This document shows, piece after piece, positions 1-7,660 of a DNA stretch of 64,000 bases. The first letter of the stretch is position 1. Each line of letters opens with the position of its first letter. Under the pieces are notes generated by a model. The model was not told the DNA's origin, searched no databases, and worked only from the letters and a program-made list of their open reading frames with translations. The position numbers and the translations under genes were made by a program. The DNA is from JANPLN01 sp043757265 (GTDB lineage Bacteria > Bdellovibrionota > Bdellovibrionia > Bdellovibrionales > JAGQZY01), in NCBI GenBank assembly GCA_043757265.1, contig JAYUQP010000061.1:11533-75532 (forward strand). The letters are read 5' to 3'.

Positions 1-2837
1 TCGGTCAGCGGGGGACACGAGCACATAATGTTCTTATCACCGTAGGCGTTGTCCACGCGGTTTGAACTCACCCAGAACTTGCGATCGCGCACTGCGGGAA
101 GCGGAAAGAAAGCTTCTTGGCGGGAGTATGGTCGGTTCCAATCATCCACCAGATCGTCTGCGGTGTGCGGCGCGTTTTTTAAAGGGTTGTTAGCACGATC
201 AATTTTACCATCGGCAACTTGCGAAATTTCTTTTCGAATTTGAATCATGGCATCACAAAAACGATCGATTTCGGTTTTTGACTCGCTCTCGGTGGGCTCG
301 ATCATCAGTGTGTTGACGACCGGCCACGACATTGTCGGAGCATGAAAGCCGTAATCCATCAGTCGCTTGGCAATGTCCGTCACATCGATGCCGGTTTGAT
401 CTTTGATTGGGCGAATATCAATGATGCACTCGTGGGCAACCATATCGTTTTTTCCTGTGTACAAAATTGGATAGTGGTCTTTCAATTTTTGCGCGATGTA
501 GTTAGCATTTAAAATGGCAACTTGCGTGGCTTTTTTCAAACCATCAGGTCCCATCATTTTAATGTAGCTCCATGAGATCGGAAGGATTAAAGCGCTTCCC
601 CAAGGGGCCGAAGTCGTGGCCGTGATTCCCGTTGGCGGACCCGCTAGAACTTCAAGGCTGTGCTTTGGAAGAAACGGAGTCAAGTGAGCTGCCACACCGA
701 TGGGGCCAACTCCGGGGCCGCCACCACCGTGAGGGATACAAAATGTTTTATGTAAATTAAGATGCGAAACATCAACGCCTATATCGCCCGGTCGGCAAAT
801 TCCAACAAGCGCGTTCATGTTGGCTCCGTCCATGTAAACCTGGCCACCATTTTGGTGAATAAGCGTGCACATGTCTTTGATAGAGTCTTCAAACACACCG
901 TGCGTGGATGGGTACGTGATCATCAAGCAAGCTAGATTTTTTTCATGCTGCTGCGCTTTTGCTTTGAGGTCTGTCATGTCTACGTTCCCTTGGGAATCGC
1001 AGGCAACAACTACAACATCAAGGCCCGCCATGACCGCACTTGCGGGATTGGTTCCGTGGGCCGAGCTCGGGATTAAACAAATGTTTCGATGAGCTTGTCC
1101 TGTAGATTTTTGATACTCGCGCACTACCATGAGGCCGGCGTACTCGCCTTGTGATCCTGCATTGGGTTGCAGCGACATTCCATCAAACCCAGTGATTTCC
1201 TTAAGCTGCCCTTCGAGTTCGTGGATGAGTTCGCGAATGCCCACCGTTTGTTCGCTAGGTGTGAACGGATGAAGATTGGCAAACTCAGGCCAGGTTACTG
1301 GAATCATTTCGGTGGTGGAATTGAGTTTCATGGTGCAAGACCCGAGGGGAATCATGGAATCCGCAAGTGTCAGGTCCTTTTTTTGCAACTTACTAATATA
1401 GCGAAGCATTTCGGTTTCGGAGCGGTAAAGATGAAAAACCGGATGAGTCATGTAGCTGCTCGAACGAAGAAGCGCGCCTGTCGGAGCAACCTCTTTAACA
1501 TCAACTTTAATTTTTTGTCCGCCAGTAAAAATTTCGGAAAAAATTTCGGCGATCAGTTCTAAGTCGGCCTCTGTTGTTGTCTCGTCAATGGAAAGACGAA
1601 CCGTGGCCGAATTTGGGTAGAAAAAATTCACTGATTTTTCAAGAGCACTTTTTCGAATCTGCGCCGTTTTTTCAGGCGATAACGAAAAAGTCAGAGTGTC
1701 GAAGGAGTCCGAAGCAAGCATTGCAAACCCGGCTTTTTGCAATGCTTCTTTGAGTGCGGCTGTTTGATTTTTGATTTTTTGAGCGATGTTCTTTAGACCT
1801 TGTGGTCCATGATAAACGCCGTACATCCCAGCCATCACGGCAAGAAGCACTTGCGCAGTACAAATGTTGCTGGTGGCTTTTTCGCGTCGAATATGTTGTT
1901 CGCGTGTTTGCAAAGTGAGTCGGTAACATGATTTTCCACGGCTATCTTTTGTAACACCAACGATGCGACCTGGAATCGAACGCGCTAACGATTCTTTTGT
2001 TGCAAGGAAGGCTGCGTGTGGTCCGCCAAAACCCATGGGTACACCGAAACGCTGACTGCTTCCAACAACGATATCAGCGCCCATTTCTCCCGGTGATTTG
2101 TAAAGCGTCAGAGCAAGAAGATCTGTTGCTGCGATAACCATTGCTTTTTGGGCATGGGCCAAATCGCTTAATTTTTGAAAGTCCTCAAGTGTTCCGTCTG
2201 CGCCAGGATACTGCGTGAGAATTGCAAAAACCTGATCCCACGGACAATTTTTAAAATCATCAACAATAAGTTCGATGCCAATTGGCAGCGCGCGCGTTTG
2301 CAAAACTTCCAGTGTTTGCGGAAATGTATTTTTGTCCACAAACATAACATTCTTTTTTTGCCGATTTAAACCGTGAGCCATGGCCATTGCTTCGGCGGCC
2401 GCAGTTCCTTCATCGAGCAATGAGGCGTTAGAAAGCTCCATGCCCGTTAAATCGGAAACCATTGTTTGAAAATTTATGAGGGCTTCAAGGCGCCCTTGTG
2501 AAATTTCAGGTTGGTACGGAGTGTAGGCCGTGTACCAACCGGGATTCTCAAATACATTTCGTAAAATCACGGTCGGAGTGACTGTGCCGTAATAGCCAGT
2601 GCCCATAAAATTTTTGAAAATCTTATTTTTAAGCGAAAGAAATTTTGCGTTTTCTAAAACCTGATTTTCAGTGAGCCCCTGCGGGAGATCTAGCGTCGAC
2701 GAATAATAAATATTCGTCGGCACAGTCTTTTTTATCAAATCGTCCAGCGACGGGGAACCAACGATCTTGAGCATCGCTTGAATGTCTGAATCAGTTGGTC
2801 CAATGTGACGAGAAACAAATGGACTCAGTGTCGTCAT
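1..2837 (-). CDS. gcvP: Glycine dehydrogenase (decarboxylating), P protein; 3' end cut by window
   Basis: P protein of the glycine cleavage system: a PLP enzyme that decarboxylates glycine and passes the aminomethyl group to the lipoyl H protein. The reading frame is open from the ATG at 2837 to the window edge (945 codons), so only about ten C-terminal residues are missing from the usual ~950-960 of the single-chain form. It begins with the family-typical SPFVSRHIGPTDSDIQAML. The PLP-lysine motif HKTFCIPHGGGGPG is present with Lys near residue 697, and the C-terminal NAYGDKNIMCSCPP is still in the window. The gene for a lysine-rich protein lies 7 bp upstream on the same strand, so the two are probably co-transcribed. 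gcvT and gcvH would be expected beyond the left edge but cannot be seen. Confidence 0.97.
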   Translation of the reverse strand, partial: MTTLSPFVSRHIGPTDSDIQAMLKIVGSPSLDDLIKKTVPTNIYYSSTLDLPQGLTENQVLENAKFLSLKNKIFKNFMGTGYYGTVTPTVILRNVFENPGWYTAYTPYQPEISQGRLEALINFQTMVSDLTGMELSNASLLDEGTAAAEAMAMAHGLNRQKKNVMFVDKNTFPQTLEVLQTRALPIGIELIVDDFKNCPWDQVFAILTQYPGADGTLEDFQKLSDLAHAQKAMVIAATDLLALTLYKSPGEMGADIVVGSSQRFGVPMGFGGPHAAFLATKESLARSIPGRIVGVTKDSRGKSCYRLTLQTREQHIRREKATSNICTAQVLLAVMAGMYGVYHGPQGLKNIAQKIKNQTAALKEALQKAGFAMLASDSFDTLTFSLSPEKTAQIRKSALEKSVNFFYPNSATVRLSIDETTTEADLELIAEIFSEIFTGGQKIKVDVKEVAPTGALLRSSSYMTHPVFHLYRSETEMLRYISKLQKKDLTLADSMIPLGSCTMKLNSTTEMIPVTWPEFANLHPFTPSEQTVGIRELIHELEGQLKEITGFDGMSLQPNAGSQGEYAGLMVVREYQKSTGQAHRNICLIPSSAHGTNPASAVMAGLDVVVVACDSQGNVDMTDLKAKAQQHEKNLACLMITYPSTHGVFEDSIKDMCTLIHQNGGQVYMDGANMNALVGICRPGDIGVDVSHLNLHKTFCIPHGGGGPGVGPIGVAAHLTPFLPKHSLEVLAGPPTGITATTSAPWGSALILPISWSYIKMMGPDGLKKATQVAILNANYIAQKLKDHYPILYTGKNDMVAHECIIDIRPIKDQTGIDVTDIAKRLMDYGFHAPTMSWPVVNTLMIEPTESESKTEIDRFCDAMIQIRKEISQVADGKIDRANNPLKNAPHTADDLVDDWNRPYSRQEAFFPLPAVRDRKFWVSSNRVDNAYGDKNIMCSCPPLT

Positions 2838-2844
2838 CGAAAAC

Positions 2845-3315
2845 TCACTTTTTCTTACGGGTTTTTGTCAAAGTCTTCTTAGCTTTTGCCACAGCTGTTT
2901 TTTTAACCTTGCGGATCACCTTTTTAATATTTTTTTCTTCGGTCTTTACAGACGCTTTTGCTTTTTTAGAAAAATAGCTAAAGTTCGTTTGCAAAAGTTT
3001 TTCCAGATCCTTTTTTTGTTTAAAGGCCTGCTTTTGCGCTTCCTTTAAAACTTTGAAGGCCTCTTCTTTGCGCGAAGAAACAAGCTTCATGGTTTTATCC
3101 ATTTCTTTTTCCACTTTGTTTTGCACATTCGAAATGGTGCCCATGATCTCATTGTATTTCTTTTCGACGTAGTCTCTTTTATCGGATGGGATCGCTTTTT
3201 TAAAATCAAACTTTTCGATTTCCGCAATCAACTTTTTGACTTCTTTTTTAAGGGAATCAAAGTCTTTAATTTTCATCAACTCTTCGCGAATCTGGTTTAA
3301 ATTTAATTGGCTCAT
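2845..3315 (-). CDS. Lysine-rich coiled-coil protein with histone-like tail, unknown function
   Basis: 156 residues. No enzyme motif is recognised. Residues 1-115 are a charged, heptad-like helical stretch (LKKEVKKLIAEIEKF, VEKEMDKTMKLV). The last 40 residues are almost only K, A, T, V and R (for example VRKVKKTAVAKAKKTLTKTRKKK in pieces), like the tails of bacterial H1-like proteins. No signal peptide is seen, so it is probably cytoplasmic and perhaps binds nucleic acid (inference). The ATG at 3315 is preceded by GTGAGGTCCC on the minus strand, a usable ribosome site. It stops 7 bp before gcvP. Alternative: a phasin-like or structural coiled-coil protein. Confidence 0.75.
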   Translation of the reverse strand: MSQLNLNQIREELMKIKDFDSLKKEVKKLIAEIEKFDFKKAIPSDKRDYVEKKYNEIMGTISNVQNKVEKEMDKTMKLVSSRKEEAFKVLKEAQKQAFKQKKDLEKLLQTNFSYFSKKAKASVKTEEKNIKKVIRKVKKTAVAKAKKTLTKTRKKK

Positions 3316-3485
3316 GGGACCTCACTTCGTGAGATTCTTTTACGACTTAACTCGAAATTTCTCAAGTGAGATATTCAGTGGGAACCCGCAGATACCTTTT
3401 TAGTTGGCAACACGCCTCATTTCTTCTGGTTGCTGGACTCGCGATTTCTCTATATACCCACTTAAACCCAAAGGAGAACCAGGCC

Positions 3486-4709
3486 ATGACAAGAGACGAG
3501 TTCATGCAGACCCAGTGGAGCCCCTATCCGCAGCCCCCTTCGCAGTATTGGGAAGACTCTGACTGGTGTTTTGGTAAAATCGCTCAAAAAGTTGGCGTTT
3601 CGATTCAGTTTGCAGGCGGTTCGCATTCATTTGATATTCGTTCTCAACAAAGCCCCCATCCCACCTTTGGTAAATCCATCTCGGCTGAATTGTTAAGATC
3701 TGGTGATGTTGTCGCCTATCAGGTCCCAACCGGTGCTGCCTATCTACTGAGCCCTCATTTGGGAGCAGCTTCGCAAGTTTCAAGCTGCGAAGCGCGGGTC
3801 TCGTGGCAAACGTTCCTCGAGACTGTTCGTGATTACTTTCGCCAGCAGGACTTTCGTTACTGGCAAACTCCGAATCTTCTAGCGTCTCCTGGAATCGACG
3901 CGCACATTGATTTTTTCACAGCGCAGGGAGTACGCACACAAAGAACTTATTTTTTACCAACCAGCCCCGAATTCGCACTTAAAAAAGCCATAGCCGATGG
4001 CGAAACAAAGGTGTTCGAAATAAAATCTTGTTTTCGTGATGATGACAACAGTCCAACCCACACTTCGGAGTTCACAATGCTGGAATGGTATCGTGCCTAT
4101 GCAGATAAGTGGGAGCTGTTCGAAGATTTTTTAGATCTTGTTCGCTATATCGGATACAAAATGAAGCTAGATATTCCAATTGATTTTTCAGCGGCTCAAA
4201 CCTCCGTCGCCGAATTATTTCTGCAGAATTTAAATTTTCAACTCAACCCGCAAACGAGTCGCCAAGAGCTATTGGATTTGCTAGCAAGTCGCAATTTACA
4301 TGTTGGCGAGGACGATGACTGGGATGATTTGTTTTTTCGCCTTTACATCGAATTTATAGAGCCAGCATTGGGATCCGAAGGGCCCCAGGCGGTATTTAAT
4401 TTCCCAGCCAGCCAAAGCTCACTGTCGCGAAAAACCGATAACGGTTGGGCCGATCGTTTTGAAATTTATTGGAAGGGGATGGAACTTGCCAATGCCTACC
4501 AGGAACAAACCGATCCCCGGGAGATCGAGTTGCGTTACCAATCTGAGATTGAAAAGCGTCTCCGGGCAGGTAAAACACCGCACCCCCAAGACCCGCAATT
4601 TTTAGAAAAAATGCGTGAGGGGTTTCCCCCATGCGCAGGAATCGCATTGGGGCTCGACCGGCTGTGGATGGTGCTCAACAAAATCGCATCCATCCAATCT
4701 TTACGATAA
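3486..4709 (+). CDS. epmA: EF-P beta-lysylation enzyme EpmA (GenX/PoxA, LysRS-like) with extra N-terminal domain
   Basis: Class II lysyl-tRNA-synthetase paralogue that attaches (R)-beta-lysine to elongation factor P. The C-terminal ~320 residues follow EpmA rather than LysS: FLPTSPEFALKKA, the motif 2 region VFEIKSCFRDDD...HTSEFTMLEWYRAY, NFPASQSSLS, YWKGMELANAYQEQTDPRE and motif 3 GIALGLDRLWM. The ATG at 3486 is chosen because AAGGAG lies 9 bp upstream; a GTG at 3366 would add 40 residues with a hydrophobic stretch and no good ribosome site. Even from 3486 the protein has about 407 residues against ~325 for E. coli EpmA. The added ~85 N-terminal residues (FGKIAQKVGVSIQFAGG, LLRSGDVVAYQVP) look like an OB fold. 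EpmB and efp are not in the window. Confidence 0.88.
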   Translation: MTRDEFMQTQWSPYPQPPSQYWEDSDWCFGKIAQKVGVSIQFAGGSHSFDIRSQQSPHPTFGKSISAELLRSGDVVAYQVPTGAAYLLSPHLGAASQVSSCEARVSWQTFLETVRDYFRQQDFRYWQTPNLLASPGIDAHIDFFTAQGVRTQRTYFLPTSPEFALKKAIADGETKVFEIKSCFRDDDNSPTHTSEFTMLEWYRAYADKWELFEDFLDLVRYIGYKMKLDIPIDFSAAQTSVAELFLQNLNFQLNPQTSRQELLDLLASRNLHVGEDDDWDDLFFRLYIEFIEPALGSEGPQAVFNFPASQSSLSRKTDNGWADRFEIYWKGMELANAYQEQTDPREIELRYQSEIEKRLRAGKTPHPQDPQFLEKMREGFPPCAGIALGLDRLWMVLNKIASIQSLR

Positions 4710-4763
4710 TTTTAAGTGCTCCCGCCAGACTTCGGTTGTAAGATTTTTTAAGAAGGGGGAAAA

Positions 4764-5051
4764 ATGCACTCATTTTTAGCAAAGACGCTCGGCCACTACA
4801 TATCTGAAACTCGGCACGAAATTCCTATGCGCCAGCGGGAATTAGCCAAAACACTCGGAATTTCCGCACAATTTCTGGGTAAAATCGAAAAGGGGGAAGT
4901 GATGATTCCAGCCGATGTCCTGTCACACTGTATATCGGTACTAAAGCTCGGCCGGTCACACATTGTTTCTATTTACAAAGCCGCCGCCGAAAAAGAAGCG
5001 GAACAGATTTTTCTACAGAGCAAAGATTTTCGAACTAAAAAAACAGCTTAG
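4764..5051 (+). CDS. Small XRE-type helix-turn-helix DNA-binding protein
   Basis: 95 residues. Residues 20-65 form a Cro/CI-type HTH: MRQRELAKTLGISAQFLGKIEKGEVMIP, with the usual recognition-helix pattern (AQFLGKIEKG). The remainder is short and charged, so there is no obvious ligand domain. It is probably a stand-alone regulator; its targets are not known. AAGAAGGGGGAAAA before the ATG is a strong ribosome site. It lies between epmA and a tandem-repeat stretch that ends in the HU/IHF-like gene on the other strand. Nothing suggests a toxin partner. Confidence 0.85.
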   Translation: MHSFLAKTLGHYISETRHEIPMRQRELAKTLGISAQFLGKIEKGEVMIPADVLSHCISVLKLGRSHIVSIYKAAAEKEAEQIFLQSKDFRTKKTA

Positions 5052-5085
5052 TTCGTTTGAAAAAGTCGCATCATTGGTTAGCCGG

Positions 5086-5195
5086 TCGCTTCTTTGCGAA
5101 GCTCGCTTTTTTAAAGGGTCGCTTCTTTGCGAAGCTTTGGATGCTCGCGCACTTGCAAAGCTCGCTTAATCAAACTCGCTTACTTGTTAAGCTCG
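5086..5195. repeat. Four degenerate 21-bp palindromic units
   Basis: Units at 5086-5106, 5119-5139, 5145-5165 and 5175-5195 follow the pattern TCGCTTNCTTGNNAAGCTCG. The first two contain the perfect hairpin GCTTC-TTTGC-GAAGC (5088-5102, 5121-5135). The fourth unit covers the stop codon and last codons of the HU/IHF-like gene. The region lies between convergent genes and may act as a transcript-end structure. Confidence 0.7.
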
Positions 5196-5455
5196 TCTTT
5201 GAGTTCTTTTCCGACTTTGAAAAAGGGGAGTTTTTTTTCGGGGACATTTATGATTTCGCCGGTGCGCGGGTTGCGACCTTGATACGAGTCATAGGCTTTG
5301 TTGGTAAAGGATCCAAAACCTCTAATTTCAATGCGATCATTCTTAAGTAGGGCTTCAATCATGGTATCAAAAATTGTATTCACAACTGTCTCAGCCTTAA
5401 CTCGTGTGATACCACGCTTTTCTGCGATCAAATCAATCAGGTCTGCTTTTGTCAT
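5180..5455 (-). CDS. HU/IHF-family DNA-binding protein
   Basis: Histone-like DNA-bending protein, about 91 residues, the normal family length. The beginning MTKADLIDLIAEKRGITRVKAE and the arm segment IEIRGFGSFTNKAYDSYQGRNPRTGE with the conserved RNPRTG are clear; the C-terminus is LPFFKVGKELKDELNK. The sequence is nearer to IHF-beta/HU-like proteins of deltaproteobacteria than to classical HU, but this cannot be settled by eye. The start is ATG at 5455. The preceding GTGAGGGAA works as a ribosome site; an upstream TTG (5470) would consume it. The stop codon lies inside the last unit of a 21-bp repeat. Confidence 0.93.
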   Translation of the reverse strand: MTKADLIDLIAEKRGITRVKAETVVNTIFDTMIEALLKNDRIEIRGFGSFTNKAYDSYQGRNPRTGEIINVPEKKLPFFKVGKELKDELNK

Positions 5456-5539
5456 ATATTCCCTCACCAAGAACAGTTGTAACTATTCGTAATTATAGCG
5501 AAAAAAACCCTAGGCTCAACAGCTAAACAGCGACTTAGC

Positions 5540-6823
5540 CTAAGGTCGCATATCTTTCTCCTGAAGTCGGTGGTTTTTATACCTTTGCGTCATGGATAGA
5601 GTTTGAAGATAAGCATCTAACGTTTGCTGAGTGAGTTTGGTGAGGTTAAAAAGCGAAAGAACTTTCTGCCTTGCTCGCTCGCCAACATTTTCGTAGTTCG
5701 CTGAAAACGAAAAAATATCGATGAGTAATTCGCACAGAGAATTTGTATCTGCGGGGCGTATCAAAAACCCGTCCCCCGTATTGTCGATCACGCTTGCCAG
5801 GGATCCAACATCCGAACCAATAACAATTTTTTGCTGAGCCATGGCTTCAAATGTCGTCGGTTCGAACCCAGACGACAAAGGATTAAAGCTGATGAATGCG
5901 TCAGCCAAGTCGATGTAGTCGTGCACCTCATACGGCGGAACCGCACCGGCAAAAATCACTTTGCTAGCGAGCGCGAGATTTAACATTTCGTATTCGAGTG
6001 CTTTAAAAAAGGGGCCTGAGCCCACAACAACCAGGCGAGTATTTGGTTTTTTTACCGCGACTTTTTGAAAGGCGCGAAGCACGTGGGTGAGTTCGGTTTT
6101 TTCGAGCATATCCGAAAACGTCACTGCGACTTTGCAATTGAGAGGAATGCTTAATTTTTTTCGTAACTGCTCTGATTTCTGCCGCACGGATAAATCATGC
6201 AAATCTAAACTATAGGGGATAGTAAAAATATGCATGGGCGGGTAAAGATAATATCTTTCGAGAATCCATTTTTGTTGAACACTCGTAACAAAAGCGGCAT
6301 CCGCAGCACTCAAAAGCGCTCGATCTTTTTGCAAATAGTTTTTTAAAAACGTATAGGAGATTCTAAAGCCGTTTCGAATTTTACTAATTGGAGTTTCTTC
6401 GGACATGCCGATCAATGAGTAAAGCTGAGCCATCGACGTGGCTTGGATATCGAAAGCTGTGGCAAATGAATGCTGTTTTCGTTCGCGAGCCAGTAAAAAT
6501 CCATCGCGCGTCAGACTATGAAGAATATGGTAAGGGGAGTTGCGATGTTCTTCTAAGAAAACCTCGCGAATCAAACGCGGGAATTCGAGAATATTTTTAC
6601 TTTTTTTAAGTTCGCTCATAAAAGAGATTTGCACGTTGTCGGTTTTAACAACTGGCTCGCCCAACGAATTAGTCCAGGCAAGCACATGCACTTGATGTCC
6701 CTGCGCTGCAAGCTGGCGCAAGATGGGCCACACAAAACCTTGTGAAGATGAGGCGCTACCGATCGTGAATTTTGGCGATACGATGGCGATTTTTAATTTT
6801 TGCGGCAAATTTTGGCGCGACAC
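5540..6823 (-). CDS. GT4-family glycosyltransferase
   Basis: 427 residues with the GT-B fold of CAZy family GT4. The N-terminal half has KIAIVSPKFTIGSASSSQGF and HQVHVLAW. The C-terminal half has the donor-site features VAVTFSDMLEKTELTHVLRAF, RLVVVGSGPFFKALEYE, the EX7E-like segment FNPLSSGFEPTTFEAMAQQKIVIGSDVGSLASVI. It probably transfers a sugar from a nucleotide donor to a cell-surface glycan. Neighbours do not show the acceptor; heptose and Kdo genes elsewhere in the window make LPS plausible but not proven. It is a single gene, with a repeat region behind its start. No signal peptide, so cytoplasmic or membrane-peripheral. Confidence 0.88.
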   Translation of the reverse strand: MSRQNLPQKLKIAIVSPKFTIGSASSSQGFVWPILRQLAAQGHQVHVLAWTNSLGEPVVKTDNVQISFMSELKKSKNILEFPRLIREVFLEEHRNSPYHILHSLTRDGFLLARERKQHSFATAFDIQATSMAQLYSLIGMSEETPISKIRNGFRISYTFLKNYLQKDRALLSAADAAFVTSVQQKWILERYYLYPPMHIFTIPYSLDLHDLSVRQKSEQLRKKLSIPLNCKVAVTFSDMLEKTELTHVLRAFQKVAVKKPNTRLVVVGSGPFFKALEYEMLNLALASKVIFAGAVPPYEVHDYIDLADAFISFNPLSSGFEPTTFEAMAQQKIVIGSDVGSLASVIDNTGDGFLIRPADTNSLCELLIDIFSFSANYENVGERARQKVLSLFNLTKLTQQTLDAYLQTLSMTQRYKNHRLQEKDMRP

Positions 6824-6887
6824 GTTTTTAGCTTAATCTTTTTAGGAGACGCTCGCAAGCTCGTTAGAACAAAGTTGTTGTTAGAGG

Positions 6888-6906
6888 AGAGGTTCTTCGA
6901 ACCTCT
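6888..6906. terminator. Perfect 8-bp stem-loop
   Basis: AGAGGTTC-TTC-GAACCTCT, with no T-run on either side. It lies directly before the 17-bp tandem repeats, between the GT4 gene start and the Nudix gene end. It could stop transcription from the Nudix gene on the minus strand, but its distance (about 200 bp) makes this weak. Confidence 0.35.
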
Positions 6907-6907
6907 G

Positions 6908-7026
6908 TAACAGCAAAATCGCTGTTGGTGTAAAGCGGCTGTGAGTGCAAAGATTCTGTGGCAGCAAAGTCGGTGTTAGTGCGAAGACTCTGTTGGAGTG
7001 AAGACGTTGTTAGTGCTAAGACTCTC
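6908..7026. repeat. Seven tandem 17-bp units, degenerate
   Basis: Units start at 6908, 6925, 6942, 6959, 6976, 6993 and 7010, each exactly 17 bp, pattern TTRGTGCRAAGAYTCTG. The best copies are TTAGTGCGAAGACTCTG (6976) and TTAGTGCTAAGACTCTC (7010). No spacers exist between units, so it is not a CRISPR array. 17 is not a multiple of 3 and no long frame crosses it. It fills most of the 282-bp gap between the GT4 and Nudix genes. Confidence 0.8.
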
Positions 7027-7105
7027 CGAGCCTCTGATGAGCCATTGTTTAAGCCTTTGTAGGTTCATTAGAGATTATACTTTCGCTGTCAGGCTATGGG
7101 GGGAT

Positions 7106-7516
7106 TTAATTGGTGATAAAGTTTTTTATCATTGGCAGGAGCTTTCGATTTGCTTCCGGTATATCCAACTTTTCGAGCTCCTCAAAAGTCACCCAACGAA
7201 GTTCGGTGTGATGCACGGGCTTCGGTTCGCCCTTCCAAAATTGCACTTCAAAAAAAAGCAGCAAAATACCTACTTCGGGATAGGAGTGGGTCCATGTCAT
7301 TCGGAGATCACCAATATCTGCCTTGATCCCGAGCTCTTCAAAGAGCTCTCTTTGCAAAGCTTCCTTGGGCTGCTCCCCAAGCTCAATCTTGCCGCCTGGA
7401 AATTCCCACTGTCCGGCCAAGGTGTGCCCCTCTGGACGCTGACCAACAAGGACTAGAGATCCTTTTCGTAAAATACCCGTCGCAACTGGAATCCAAGTCG
7501 GTTTTTTCGAGATCAT
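7106..7516 (-). CDS. Nudix hydrolase, MutT-like
   Basis: 136 residues. The Nudix box is complete: GKIELGEQPKEALQRELFEELGI matches GX5EX7REUXEEXGU, with the metal-binding Glu residues in RELFEELG. The upstream PEGHTLAGQWEFPGG is typical of the MutT/8-oxo-dGTP group, and the C-terminal LRWVTFEELEKLDIPEANRKLL also fits that group. The expected role is hydrolysis of oxidised nucleoside triphosphates, or of another nucleoside diphosphate compound; the substrate cannot be told from sequence alone. The gene stands alone between two repeat-filled gaps. Confidence 0.92.
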   Translation of the reverse strand: MISKKPTWIPVATGILRKGSLVLVGQRPEGHTLAGQWEFPGGKIELGEQPKEALQRELFEELGIKADIGDLRMTWTHSYPEVGILLLFFEVQFWKGEPKPVHHTELRWVTFEELEKLDIPEANRKLLPMIKNFITN

Positions 7517-7556
7517 AATTCTGAATTTAACTGAATCCTAACAGGATGTAACGGCT

Positions 7557-7584
7557 GTATGGGTCACAAGGGGGTGACCCATAC
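7557..7584. terminator. Stem-loop between Nudix and pyrD genes
   Basis: GTATGGGTCAC - AAGGGG - GTGACCCATAC, 11-bp perfect arms, overlapping the first unit of the 30-bp repeats. It may end the pyrD transcript (minus strand), which stops at 7653. There is no U-run, so Rho-independent termination is uncertain. Confidence 0.45.
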
Positions 7585-7660
7585 ACGTTAGCGTCACGAG
7601 TGAGTTTCCCATCAACTTCAGTGTCACGGAGAGTGACCCGTCAACGTCGGCGTCACAAGG
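7563..7660. repeat. Tandem ~30-bp repeat running into the pyrD stop codon
   Basis: Units begin with GTCAC at 7563, 7593, 7623 and 7652 (30, 30 and 29 bp apart), followed by an RGGGNGTGACCC-like part and a CAACKTCRGC-like end. The fourth, partial unit contains the pyrD stop codon (TGA, 7653-7655 on the minus strand). Units differ at several positions, so this is an old duplication. Confidence 0.75.

Noticed and set aside
1167..1562. 131-codon plus-strand ORF
   Set aside because: Antisense to gcvP, which is well supported in this whole region.
3366..3485. N-terminal 40 residues of EpmA from a GTG start
   Set aside because: Hydrophobic stretch unlike the family, no ribosome site; AAGGAG supports 3486.
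6908..7026. CRISPR array
   Set aside because: Units are contiguous, 17 bp and degenerate, with no spacers, and no cas gene is near.
6998..7456. 152-codon plus-strand ORF
   Set aside because: It begins in the 17-bp tandem repeat and is antisense to the Nudix gene.
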